The notes under the pieces were generated by a model that was given only the letters and a program-made list of their open reading frames with translations, was not told the origin of the DNA and searched no databases. DNA of 24,900 nucleotides from CAZUDI01 sp964618975 (GTDB taxonomy: Bacteria; Desulfobacterota; Desulfomonilia; UBA1062). The stretch is taken from NCBI GenBank assembly GCA_964618975.1, contig CAZUDI010000054.1, positions 1 through 24,900 on the forward strand, given 5' to 3'. Numbering within the stretch: the first letter of the stretch is position 1; every line of letters begins with the position of its first letter. The translations under genes were made by a program, and so were the position numbers. Shown piece after piece: positions 14,723 to 22,815 of the stretch.

Positions 14723-17700
14723 ATGAAACACGCGCTGATGGGCATATTCTGCGTGCTGAGCCTGGCCCTGATGGCCTATGTGCCCCAAGATCCCGATTTC
14801 TTCAATGCCGAGCCGGGGCATCTGGAACCCGGGGCCTGGATCTTCGACGAGATGTATGCCTTCTACAGCTTCGCCCCCTTCTTTTCCCACGCCAGCGCCC
14901 TGTACTGGGACCGCGACCGCCTGGGGCATCCGCAGATCGCCGGCTCGTCGGTAGACCTGGCCTGGGACAGGGAGAAGGGGGATGCCGCGGTGGTCATCGC
15001 CATCATCGATACCGGGTTGCTCTGGGACGATCCCGAACTCACGGGTCGGTTGTATCTCAATGCCGGCGAGCTGCCGCCGCCCGCGGCCGATCCCCCCCAG
15101 TGGGACCTGAATGCCGACGGGGCCTTCACTGTGCTCGACTACGAAGGGCTGGTTCCGGACCTCAACGACAACGGCCTGCTCGATCCCCAGGACCTGATCC
15201 TGAGCTTCTCCGACGGGTATGACGACGACGGCAACGGCTTTGTCGACGACATCTGCGGGTGGGATTTCTTCGAGGACGACAACGACGTGCATGACAGCTC
15301 GAGCTACTTCACCGGACAATACCACGGTACCGGCCAGGCCAAACGCGCCGCCGCCCAGCAGGACAACGGCATCGAAGGCTGCGGCGTGTGCCCGGGCTGC
15401 ATGATCCTGCCCATCAAGGACTGGGACTCCTACACGGTGGACAGCGCCTACTACGGCATGGCCACGCACTACGCCGTCCTGAAGGGCGCGACGATCATAG
15501 AGGGCGCCATCGCCGGCGTGAACAACAGCTCGCTGTGCCGCGACGCCTTGCGCCGGGCCGACGAGGAGGGCCTGCCACTCTTCATGGTCTCCTCCGACAT
15601 CAACAGCGCCAACCACAACTTCCCCACCTACCTCGACTGGCCCATCTATGTCTCGGGCATCGTACCGGACACCTATCCCATTCCCTACATCCCGCCCACC
15701 ACCTACTTCCGGGATTCGAACCTCACCCAGTACGGGGCCAAGAACCACATCGCCTTCGAGGCCCGCACCGGATCGGAGGCCACGGCCCTGGCCGCGGGCG
15801 CGGGCGGGCTGCTCCTGTCGCACGCCCGCAGTCTGGGGAGAGAGCTCCATCCGGATCAGGTCAAGCAGCTGCTGACCCTGACCGCCGAGGACGTGCTGCC
15901 CGAGAACACCGGCCTCCTCGGGGTGCCCGACCCCTGCCAGCCAGGGTGGGACCAGCACTTCGGCTATGGCCGGGTGAACCTGGAGGATGCCCTCGCCGCC
16001 CTGGAAGCGGGCCTGATCCCGCCGGTGGCGCGCATCAGCAAACCGGCCTGGTTTCACCTGATGGACCCGGAGGGGGAGGACCTGGCGTTGACAGGCGAAA
16101 TCCTGCCGGCGGGCTCCGGGGGGGTGACCTGGGCGCTGGAGGCCGGCTACGGGGTGGAGCCCGAAACCTTCGTGCCGCTTGCCGGCGGCAACCAGAGCGG
16201 CAGGGGCATCCCCTTAGGCGAGATCGACGGGCAGACCCTTGAGAGCCTCCTGCCGGAGGATGTCGATCCGGGTTCCTGCTCCGCTGAGCCGGACCCCCTC
16301 GACCCCTGGGAGGCCGGCATCCAGCCCAACCGGCACCTCATCACCCTGCGGCTGAGGGTCACCGATCTGGGGCTTGGGACCCGCGGCGAGGACCGCAGGG
16401 CGATCTTCCTGCATGCCGACAGGCACCTGCACGCGGGCTGGCCGCGCTGGATCGGCACCGGCGGCGAGGCCAGCCCGCGGTTTGCCGACCTGGACGGCGA
16501 CAACCTGCAGGAGGTCGTCATCGCCACGGCCGACGGGCGTATCCTGATCTTCACCCACGACGGCCGGCCCTTTACGGATGCCGGCCGGGAGGTGGTCCTG
16601 CAGTCCGAGCCGTTGCACCTGGCCCTCAAGCATGGGCTCGATCCCACCCGGTGGTGTCTGCGGCCGAGCTTCATCACCCCCTCCATCGCCGATATCGACC
16701 GGGACGGGATCAAGGAGATCGTCAGCGTGGCCGGCAACAAGCTCTACGCCTTCAAGTCCACGGGAGAATACGCCTTCGAACCTATCGACTTCAGCGCCAA
16801 CTTCTTCCAGGATGTGGAGGAGGCGAGGCTCAGCGCCGAGAACCACATCGGCCCCGGGGCCATGGCCTCCCCGGTGCTGCACGACCTCGACGGCGACGGA
16901 AAGCGGGAGATCATCCTGGGGGCCGGGGACCAGCGGGTCTATGCCTGGCACCCCGACGGCACGGCGGTAGCGGGCTGGCCGGTGTATGCCCGCTCCGGCG
17001 ACACCGGGGCCCGCATCATCCACCCGCCCTGTATCGCCGATGTCGACGGCGACGGCCTCTGCGAGGTGGTGGTGGCTACCAACGAGATCGGCGGGTCGGA
17101 GGGGGGGCTTTCAGAGCGCCGGGGGGAGGACCTGCTCGCAAGATCCCTGCCGGAGCTGGAGCGGGTCGTGCCGCCGGAGTTCCTGCCCTTTGTCATGGAC
17201 TTCTTAAGCACGCTCATCGGCAAGGACTGTCTGGTCTATGCCATCCGCCCCGAAGGCACCCTGAGCGACGGCAACCCCGACGGGGCCGGCGGGCGGGAGG
17301 TGGACCCGGAGGCCTTTGTGGAAGGCTGGCCGGCGTGCATCAAGACCCTCCTGCCGGACCTGTTGCCCCTGGTGGGGCCCTCCAGCAAGCCCTGCGCCTT
17401 TGACCTCGACGGCGACGGGGCCGACGAGGTGGTGGCCAGCTGTGTCTCGGCGCCCACCACCCTCCTGGGGGGCGACGGGAAGCCCCTGCGCGAGATGGCC
17501 ACAGGGCCCATGGGAAAGGGGGCCGTGGGGATACGCGACAAGACGCTGGCCCTGAACATGTTCGACAGCGCCGCCATCGGTGATATCACCGGTGATGGGG
17601 AACCCGAGATCGTCAAGGGCGGCATCACGCTGATGGGGGCCCTCAACCTCGTCCTGGCGGGCCAGAACCTGAGCTACAACCATATCCTGCAGGCCTGGGA

Positions 17701-18523
17701 CCCGCAGAGCGGGGCCTTCCTGGAGCACTTTCCGCGCACCATCGACGACTTCACCATGTATGCCGAGCCGGCCCTGGCCGATGTGACCGGCGACGGCATC
17801 CCGGAAGCCATCTCCGGCAGCGGGCTGTACCTCGTGCATGCCTTCGGGCTCGACGGGCAGGACGCCCCGGGATTTCCCAAGCTCACCGGGGGCTGGGTCA
17901 TGACCACCCCGGCCTCCGGCGATATCGACAACGATGGCCTGGTGGAGCTCGCCTGCGTCACCCGCGAGGGCTGGATCCTTGTCTGGGATACCCCGGGGAG
18001 GGCCGACCAGAAAAATGCCTGGCCCACCTACGGCCACGACCTGTGCACCACCTCCAATGCCGCCACCGACGCCTGCCCGCCGGCCGCCATAACGGAGATT
18101 GCCCGCCAAGGGGATCGTCTGGTCTTCGTCTGCCCCGGAGACGACGGCTTTGCCGGCAGGGCCGCAATCCTGGAGGTCTACAGCGCCTCGGCGCCCATCG
18201 TGGCCGGGGCTCTCGCCCGGGCCACGCTCCTCAAGGAGCTGGAACCCGAGGCGGGGGGAGAGACCATGGGGCTGAGCATCGCGGACCTGGAAGAGGCGCG
18301 CGCGCAACAGGGCGCCTTAGGGGACGACTATCTGGCCATCGTGGCCCTGGACGAGGCCGGCAACCGCTCGCAGCTGCCGCTTGGCGCCTCGGGGTACGTG
18401 ATCCCCGAGGAGTCCCCGGGAGGTGCCGACTCCCGGCTGCTGCTGGTCGGGGACGACGAGGACGGCCTGTGCTTCTTGTCCCTGGTGCAGGCGGATACAC
18501 GGCAGGGGAGGGGGGGGCCGTGA
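14723..18523 (+). CDS. secreted S8 (subtilisin-like) serine peptidase with FG-GAP/VCBS propeller
   Basis: The 1266-residue product has a signal peptide (hydrophobic ~4-19). The catalytic triad is Asp96 in AIIDTG, His201 in YHGTG and Ser351 in TGSEATALAAGAGG, each in its usual S8 context. The Ser motif is GSEAT rather than the common GTSMA. A DDDGNGFVDDICGWDF loop (~168-182) resembles the calcium-binding insertion of some secreted subtilases. From ~575 to ~1110 at least eight D-x-D-G-D-G-like FG-GAP/VCBS repeats occur (ADLDGDNLQEVVIA, ADIDRDGIKEIV, HDLDGDGKREII, ADVDGDGLCEVVVA, FDLDGDGADEVV, GDITGDGEPEIV, ADVTGDGIPEAI, GDIDNDGLVELA), as in integrin-like propellers. A C-terminal beta-rich region (~1115-1266) is untyped. 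Its TGA overlaps the GTG of the next gene, implying translational coupling to a cytoplasmic Fe-S protein, which is unexpected. Confidence 0.92.
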   Translation: MKHALMGIFCVLSLALMAYVPQDPDFFNAEPGHLEPGAWIFDEMYAFYSFAPFFSHASALYWDRDRLGHPQIAGSSVDLAWDREKGDAAVVIAIIDTGLLWDDPELTGRLYLNAGELPPPAADPPQWDLNADGAFTVLDYEGLVPDLNDNGLLDPQDLILSFSDGYDDDGNGFVDDICGWDFFEDDNDVHDSSSYFTGQYHGTGQAKRAAAQQDNGIEGCGVCPGCMILPIKDWDSYTVDSAYYGMATHYAVLKGATIIEGAIAGVNNSSLCRDALRRADEEGLPLFMVSSDINSANHNFPTYLDWPIYVSGIVPDTYPIPYIPPTTYFRDSNLTQYGAKNHIAFEARTGSEATALAAGAGGLLLSHARSLGRELHPDQVKQLLTLTAEDVLPENTGLLGVPDPCQPGWDQHFGYGRVNLEDALAALEAGLIPPVARISKPAWFHLMDPEGEDLALTGEILPAGSGGVTWALEAGYGVEPETFVPLAGGNQSGRGIPLGEIDGQTLESLLPEDVDPGSCSAEPDPLDPWEAGIQPNRHLITLRLRVTDLGLGTRGEDRRAIFLHADRHLHAGWPRWIGTGGEASPRFADLDGDNLQEVVIATADGRILIFTHDGRPFTDAGREVVLQSEPLHLALKHGLDPTRWCLRPSFITPSIADIDRDGIKEIVSVAGNKLYAFKSTGEYAFEPIDFSANFFQDVEEARLSAENHIGPGAMASPVLHDLDGDGKREIILGAGDQRVYAWHPDGTAVAGWPVYARSGDTGARIIHPPCIADVDGDGLCEVVVATNEIGGSEGGLSERRGEDLLARSLPELERVVPPEFLPFVMDFLSTLIGKDCLVYAIRPEGTLSDGNPDGAGGREVDPEAFVEGWPACIKTLLPDLLPLVGPSSKPCAFDLDGDGADEVVASCVSAPTTLLGGDGKPLREMATGPMGKGAVGIRDKTLALNMFDSAAIGDITGDGEPEIVKGGITLMGALNLVLAGQNLSYNHILQAWDPQSGAFLEHFPRTIDDFTMYAEPALADVTGDGIPEAISGSGLYLVHAFGLDGQDAPGFPKLTGGWVMTTPASGDIDNDGLVELACVTREGWILVWDTPGRADQKNAWPTYGHDLCTTSNAATDACPPAAITEIARQGDRLVFVCPGDDGFAGRAAILEVYSASAPIVAGALARATLLKELEPEAGGETMGLSIADLEEARAQQGALGDDYLAIVALDEAGNRSQLPLGASGYVIPEESPGGADSRLLLVGDDEDGLCFLSLVQADTRQGRGGP

Positions 18524-19713
18524 ACTGGGACGACGACCGCACCCGCTGCCGGCTGTGCGGCGCGTGCCTGGTGGCCTGTCCGGTCATGCGTCTCGAAGAG
18601 GCTCAGGCCCAAGAAGAGATCGTGCGCCTGATGGCCGGCGCCCCCACGCGCTGGGCGCTCCAGCGCTGCGAGAGCTGTTTTGCCTGCCGGCTGGCCTGTC
18701 CGGAGGGGCTGGGGGCCGGGCGGGTGATCCTCGACCGCTGGCGCGCGCAGGCGCAGCAGGAGGGCCTGCCCGCACGCGCCCGCTTCTTCACACCCTTGAG
18801 CCCCCTGAATTTCCGCACCGATATCATCGAGCACCTGCCGCCCGACGAGCGGGCCCTGGTGCGGCAGTGGGACAACGACTCACCCGCGGACGAGATCTTC
18901 TACCCGGGCTGCAACTGGATCACGGCGCCCTATCTGGCCATGACCGGTATCCTGGACGGGCTGACCATCCGCGGCGCGCTGGACTGGTGCTGCGGAGAGA
19001 TGTACTTCAGAAGAGGGCACTTCGAGGTGGTGCGCCGCATCGCCCGGGACCTCACGGCGCGCTACCGCGACATGGGTCTCAAACGCATGATCATCCCCTG
19101 CACCGCGGGATACAACATGCACACCAACGTCCTGCCGCACTTCGGGGCCGAGTTCGACTTCGAGGTGGTGCACCTCCTGCCCTGGCTGCTCGAGCGTCTC
19201 CAAAAGGGCGGAATCGCGATCCGCCACCCGCTGGAGATGACCGTGACCATCCAGGAATCCTGCCACGCCAAGTTTCTGGGAGAGGCCTTCATGGACATCC
19301 CCCGCCGGATCCTCACGCTTATGGGGGCCCGCATCGTCGAGGCCCCCTCCCGACGGGAGCGGTCTCTGTGCTGCGGCATCGGCGGCGGCTTCAGTCACGC
19401 CTCGGCCTACCACCCCTACCACCTGCTGCGCTCCACCCTGCGCAATGTCCGCATGTTCCGCGCCACCGGGGCCGAGGCCGTGGTCACCTACTGCGCCGGC
19501 TGCCTGCAGATGCTCGCCACGGGCCAGCTCGCATACCCCTTCGGCGGACAGCCGATCTATCACCTGCTGCAACTGGTGCAGCTCGCCTACGGCGAGCGCC
19601 CGCGGGTGGTCTTCCACCGCCGGGCGCTGACCTCGCTTTGGGGAACGCTCAGGCACCAGGGGCCGGCCCTGCTGGACCCCCGGAGATTCCCCCCCGATGA
19701 CCCCGGGGGGTGA
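18520..19713 (+). CDS. HdrD/GlpC-like Fe-S protein, paralogue 1 (two 4Fe-4S, two CCG domains)
   Basis: The 397-residue product has two ferredoxin-type motifs, Cys10/13/16/20 and Cys50/53/56/60, each CxxCxxCxxxCP, so two [4Fe-4S] clusters. Two CCG (DUF224) domains follow. The second is canonical: Cys248-x35-Cys284-Cys285-x39-Cys325-x2-Cys328, the pattern that binds the noncubane [4Fe-4S] cluster in HdrB. The first is a variant, Cys131-x25-Cys157-Cys158-x35-Cys194-x2-Gly, lacking the last cysteine. HdrD, GlpC and DsrK share this layout and pass electrons to disulfides or quinones. No HdrA, HdrE, flavoprotein or cytochrome gene adjoins it. It starts with GTG inside the protease stop, with a G-rich ribosome binding site. 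No signal peptide or membrane helix is seen, so it is cytoplasmic. Partner and substrate are unknown. Confidence 0.92.
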   Translation: MNWDDDRTRCRLCGACLVACPVMRLEEAQAQEEIVRLMAGAPTRWALQRCESCFACRLACPEGLGAGRVILDRWRAQAQQEGLPARARFFTPLSPLNFRTDIIEHLPPDERALVRQWDNDSPADEIFYPGCNWITAPYLAMTGILDGLTIRGALDWCCGEMYFRRGHFEVVRRIARDLTARYRDMGLKRMIIPCTAGYNMHTNVLPHFGAEFDFEVVHLLPWLLERLQKGGIAIRHPLEMTVTIQESCHAKFLGEAFMDIPRRILTLMGARIVEAPSRRERSLCCGIGGGFSHASAYHPYHLLRSTLRNVRMFRATGAEAVVTYCAGCLQMLATGQLAYPFGGQPIYHLLQLVQLAYGERPRVVFHRRALTSLWGTLRHQGPALLDPRRFPPDDPGG

Positions 19714-19874
19714 GTTTCGTGATACGGGAAAGGCGTACGTTTCTGAAATGGATGACATCCATGTGCAGGTGTTCCAATCGGGTCCCGCCAGGCGGCCATG
19801 GAGGACAGACTTTTACGAATAAGTGCATAATGGAACAGAGATTGTGATGAGAAGAACGACCTTGCCGAAGTCAG

Positions 19875-19910
19875 CTTCAGGGAAGCTTCTTGAAAGAAGT
19901 TACCCTGAAG
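19875..19910 (+). other. long imperfect hairpin within the Fe-S operon
   Basis: CTTCAGGG pairs with CCCTGAAG, and inside it CTTCTT pairs with AAGAAG, giving about 16 pairs with one mismatch and a TGAA-type loop. No T-run follows, so it looks more like an RNA-processing or stability element, or an operator, than a terminator. Confidence 0.5.
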
Positions 19911-19938
19911 ACCACTTTCAAGAACTTTCAATCGCCAT

Positions 19939-20010
19939 GGTTCGAATTGCCCGCCGCGGGAGGCGGCAGGAAGGGCCAGCCCTTGCGGATGGTGCCCAGG
20001 ATGCCTGATT
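19939..20010 (+). repeat. degenerate copy of the dispersed intergenic repeat
   Basis: It starts GGTTCGAATTGCCCGCC, then GGCGGCAGGAAGGGC, AGCCCTTGCGG and TGCCCAGGATGCCTGATT. The order matches the 79-bp unit at 24021-24279. It lies just before the ribosome binding site of paralogue 2. Confidence 0.5.
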
Positions 20011-20030
20011 GCTGAGAGAGGGAGAGCGTG

Positions 20031-21215
20031 ATGGACCATTTCCAGCCCTTCGATTTCGGGGCCTGTGATGCCTGCGGCAAATGCCTCGAGGCCTGCCCGG
20101 TGATGGATTTCGGCCCGGACGAGGCCAGACGGGAGATACACAGCCTGCTGACCGGACAGCAAACGGCGCGCCTGCTCAGGCGCTGCACGGCGTGCTTTGT
20201 CTGCGACTTCGCCTGCCCCCACGCCTGCCGGCCCACGGCGCTCATCATCCAGCGCTGGCAGGAGGCCATCGAGCGCTCCGGCCTGCCGCGGAGGGCGGCC
20301 TACTTCCTGCCGCTGAGCACCCCCAACTTCCGCTCCTACGTCGTGGAGCACCTCCCGCCGGACGAGGGGGCCCGCGTGCGCGCCTGGGGGGATACCTCCC
20401 GGGTGGAGGAGATCCTCTACCCGGGCTGCAACTGGATCACCCAGCCCTTCCTGGCCATGACACGCCTTTTCGACGACCTGCCCATCCGGGGGGCGCTCGA
20501 GCTGTGCTGCGGGGAGACCCTCTACCGCTCCGGACTGAGAGAGGCGGCCCGCCGCCAGGGCAAAAGGGTGGTGGCGCACTTTGAGCGCCTGGGGGTCAGG
20601 CGCCTGATCATCCCCTGTGCGGCAGGTCTCAACATGTTCACCCGCGTGCTGCCGGGGGTCTTCGGTATCCATCCCTCCTTCGAGGTGGTGCACCTGCTCG
20701 ACTGGCTCGCGGAACGCCTGAGAAGCGGACGTATCCCCGTCGTGGCCCCCCTGGAGAAGACGGTGACGATCCAGGATTCGTGCTATGCCAGGCTCTTCGG
20801 CGAGGACTTCCTGGACCGGCCCAGAGGGGTGCTGACCCTGCTCGGCGCGCACATCGTGGAAGAGGAACTCTGCCGCAGGCAGTCCCTGTGCTGCGGCATC
20901 GCCGCCGGATTCAGCCCGTCTTCGGGCTATCACCCCCTGGACATCACCCTGGCGGCGCTCAACAGCCTGAATCTCGCACGTAAGACCGGTGCGCGGATGG
21001 TGGTTACCTACTGCGCCGGCTGCCTGCAGATGCTCGCGCTGGGGAGGCTGATCTTTCCCCTGGCGCCTGAGATCGTGCACATCGTGGAACTCATCCAGAC
21101 CGCAAGTGGCGAAACCCCGGCCAGGCGCGCCTCCAGGCGCGCGGCACGCCTGCTGACAGGCGTCGCCCGCTATCAGACGCCGCACCTCTTTTCCCGCGCC
21201 AGGATACGGGCATGA
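20031..21215 (+). CDS. HdrD/GlpC-like Fe-S protein, paralogue 2
   Basis: The 394-residue product is colinear with paralogue 1. Ferredoxin motifs are Cys12/15/18/22 (CDACGKCLEACP) and Cys52/55/58/62 (CTACFVCDFACP), giving two [4Fe-4S] clusters. The first CCG domain reads YPGCNWITQPFLA, LCCGETLY and IPCAAGLNM, again ending Cys-x2-Gly. The second reads QDSCYARLFGEDF, LCCGIAAGFS and YCAGCLQM, a complete noncubane-cluster motif. The shared STPNFRS and VVEHLPPDEGARVRAW segment between ferredoxin and CCG parts is a family hallmark here. An ATG at 20031 with AGGGAG 6 nt upstream is chosen over the GTG just before it. It follows paralogue 1 by a 317-nt gap on the same strand. A role in electron transfer to a thiol/disulfide or a quinone is inferred. 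Confidence 0.92.
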   Translation: MDHFQPFDFGACDACGKCLEACPVMDFGPDEARREIHSLLTGQQTARLLRRCTACFVCDFACPHACRPTALIIQRWQEAIERSGLPRRAAYFLPLSTPNFRSYVVEHLPPDEGARVRAWGDTSRVEEILYPGCNWITQPFLAMTRLFDDLPIRGALELCCGETLYRSGLREAARRQGKRVVAHFERLGVRRLIIPCAAGLNMFTRVLPGVFGIHPSFEVVHLLDWLAERLRSGRIPVVAPLEKTVTIQDSCYARLFGEDFLDRPRGVLTLLGAHIVEEELCRRQSLCCGIAAGFSPSSGYHPLDITLAALNSLNLARKTGARMVVTYCAGCLQMLALGRLIFPLAPEIVHIVELIQTASGETPARRASRRAARLLTGVARYQTPHLFSRARIRA

Positions 21216-21369
21216 TGACACCGCGCGTCTGTGATTGCCAGGCGCTCTGGTGCCTCTGGTCACGAGGGGGGCCGTTCGCGGAAAAGGGATTGCATAACAT
21301 TGTTCAGGCTGATTTTGCCCGGCCTTCGGCGCTGAAGGTTGGGGGATACCTGAGGGGAGGCTGAAGGCC

Positions 21370-22815
21370 ATGGGCGAAACCTTTCGCTGGTTCGACGAGG
21401 GGGCCTGCACACGCTGCGGTATGTGCCTGGAGAGCTGTGCGGTGCTCGAGTGCGGGCGTGCGGAGGCCGTACGCGAGATCGGTCGGCTGATCGAAGGCCG
21501 GGCGGATGGGACGCGGGCCTTCCGGCGCTGCACTACCTGCAATGCCTGTGACTTCGTCTGCCCCGAGGACGCCCACCCCTACGAGCTGATCCTCGAGAGC
21601 TTCGATGCCTGGCGCCGCAGGCACGGCCTGCCTTATCTGGCCCGGCTGGTCTTCCCGGAGTGTCCCGAGAACATGTGGTCTGGCCTGGAGACGCTCATGG
21701 CCTCCGACGAGCGCGCCTGCATCCGGGAGTGGGAGGAGCGGCTGGACGCCAGGACGGACGAGATCGTGCTCACCGGCTTCTATACCAACCTGGTGCCCTT
21801 CCTGGCCCTGAGCCCCCTGCTGGACGACCTGCGCGGGACGATCGCCGGCGGCGTGGGCCTGTACGGCTGCGGGGGCGACACCCACAAACTGGGCATGCCC
21901 GAGCTCACGTCGCAGGTGGCCACCCTCGTGCACACCACCTTCCAACGCATGGGGCTCAGGCGCGTGTGGTGCTTCATGCAGGCCGAATCTGCCATGCTCT
22001 CTGAGATCCTGCCGCGCTTCTACGGGCAGGAGGTAAGTGCCGAGGTGCACCCCCTGGACGAGCTCCTGTTGCAGCGCCTGGAAGGGGGGCAGCTCCGCAT
22101 CGAGCGCCCCTTGAACCTCTGCGTTACGGTGCACGACAACTGCATGTCACGCTACGGGGGGGGCCGCGCGCAGGAGGTGCTGCGGGCGCTCGTGAGGCAC
22201 TGCGGCTGCGAGATTCACGAGATGCACCACACCCGCATGCAGGCCCTGTGCTGCGGGTGGGCCGCCACCATCCCGACCCTGCACGGCCGCGGAGCGGACA
22301 ACCCGCTGGCCACGTTTATGTACCTGCTGGAAAGCCTCTACCGCCGGCTGCAGGAGGCCGAGGACACCGGGGCCGCGGTGCTCCTGGCGGACTGCCCGGC
22401 CTGCTACCTCTTCCTGGCGCTCATCGCCGAGCTCACCTTGAGCCGGGTGAGGGTCTGTCACACCCTGGAACTGCTTGGAAGCGCCTGCGGTTACGAAAGC
22501 CAGCGCCGGATCGAGGCGCGTGCCTGGGACCTGCTGGCGATAAGTGCCAACCTCCTCTATCGCTGGGTGCGCTTCCCCTCCGCGCGCGAGCGCTTCCATC
22601 CCCGGGATATCGACACCGTGTGCGCGGCTTCCCCGGCCCCGGCCCGGCCCTCCGACCGGCGGCGTATCCGGGCCATCGCGGGCTTCCTGCATTCGCGGGC
22701 CGTGCAGAACCGATATTCGCGAGCCCTCATTGCCGCCGTCGTCAAGGGGGCCATCTCTCTGTCCCGCCGGGTTGAAGCCCGGCGGGACAGACGTCTGAGA
22801 GGGGCGCCGGAATGA
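21370..22815 (+). CDS. divergent HdrD/GlpC-like Fe-S protein, paralogue 3, with a C-terminal extension
   Basis: At 481 residues this is the longest and most altered copy. Both ferredoxin motifs remain: Cys13/16/19/23 (the last without the usual Pro) and Cys54/57/60/64. The first CCG domain has lost the YPGC cysteine (now LTGFYTN) and one of the paired cysteines (LYGCGGD), and its last element reads WCFMQAES, so it probably binds no cluster. The second CCG domain is complete (HDNCMSRYGGG, LCCGWAA, ADCPACYLF). A ~75-residue C-terminal tail, basic and partly hydrophobic, is absent from the other copies; it might bind a partner or membrane. A GGGAGG ribosome binding site lies about 10 nt before the ATG. 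Its end overlaps the next start by 4 nt (ATGA), so paralogues 3 and 4 are coupled and may form a complex. Confidence 0.9.
   Translation: MGETFRWFDEGACTRCGMCLESCAVLECGRAEAVREIGRLIEGRADGTRAFRRCTTCNACDFVCPEDAHPYELILESFDAWRRRHGLPYLARLVFPECPENMWSGLETLMASDERACIREWEERLDARTDEIVLTGFYTNLVPFLALSPLLDDLRGTIAGGVGLYGCGGDTHKLGMPELTSQVATLVHTTFQRMGLRRVWCFMQAESAMLSEILPRFYGQEVSAEVHPLDELLLQRLEGGQLRIERPLNLCVTVHDNCMSRYGGGRAQEVLRALVRHCGCEIHEMHHTRMQALCCGWAATIPTLHGRGADNPLATFMYLLESLYRRLQEAEDTGAAVLLADCPACYLFLALIAELTLSRVRVCHTLELLGSACGYESQRRIEARAWDLLAISANLLYRWVRFPSARERFHPRDIDTVCAASPAPARPSDRRRIRAIAGFLHSRAVQNRYSRALIAAVVKGAISLSRRVEARRDRRLRGAPE

Larger units (their letters stand above)
19714..20030. other. intergenic stretch between Fe-S paralogues 1 and 2
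   Basis: About 320 bp without a convincing gene, visibly less GC-rich in its first half than the genes around it. It contains the hairpin at 19875-19910 and a degenerate intergenic repeat at ~19939-20010. The GAGGGAG ribosome binding site of the next gene lies at its end. A separate promoter for paralogues 2-4 could lie here, but I see no clear -35/-10 pair. Confidence 0.5.

Noticed and set aside
14597..16057. 486-codon minus-strand frame opposite the protease start
   Set aside because: Its Gly/Val/Ala-rich product mirrors the codon pattern of the subtilase on the plus strand, where the catalytic triad is intact.
18043..18519. An N-terminal extension of Fe-S paralogue 1
   Set aside because: The frame is open upstream but gives an Arg/Gly/His-rich shadow of the protease C-terminus; the GTG at 18520 with a G-rich ribosome binding site places the first CxxC motif at the normal distance.
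19587..21542. A very long open frame (651 codons) on the minus strand opposite Fe-S paralogues 1 and 2
   Set aside because: It is antisense to two clear cysteine-motif genes, its product is low-complexity with no domain, and such frames are common by chance in GC-rich DNA.
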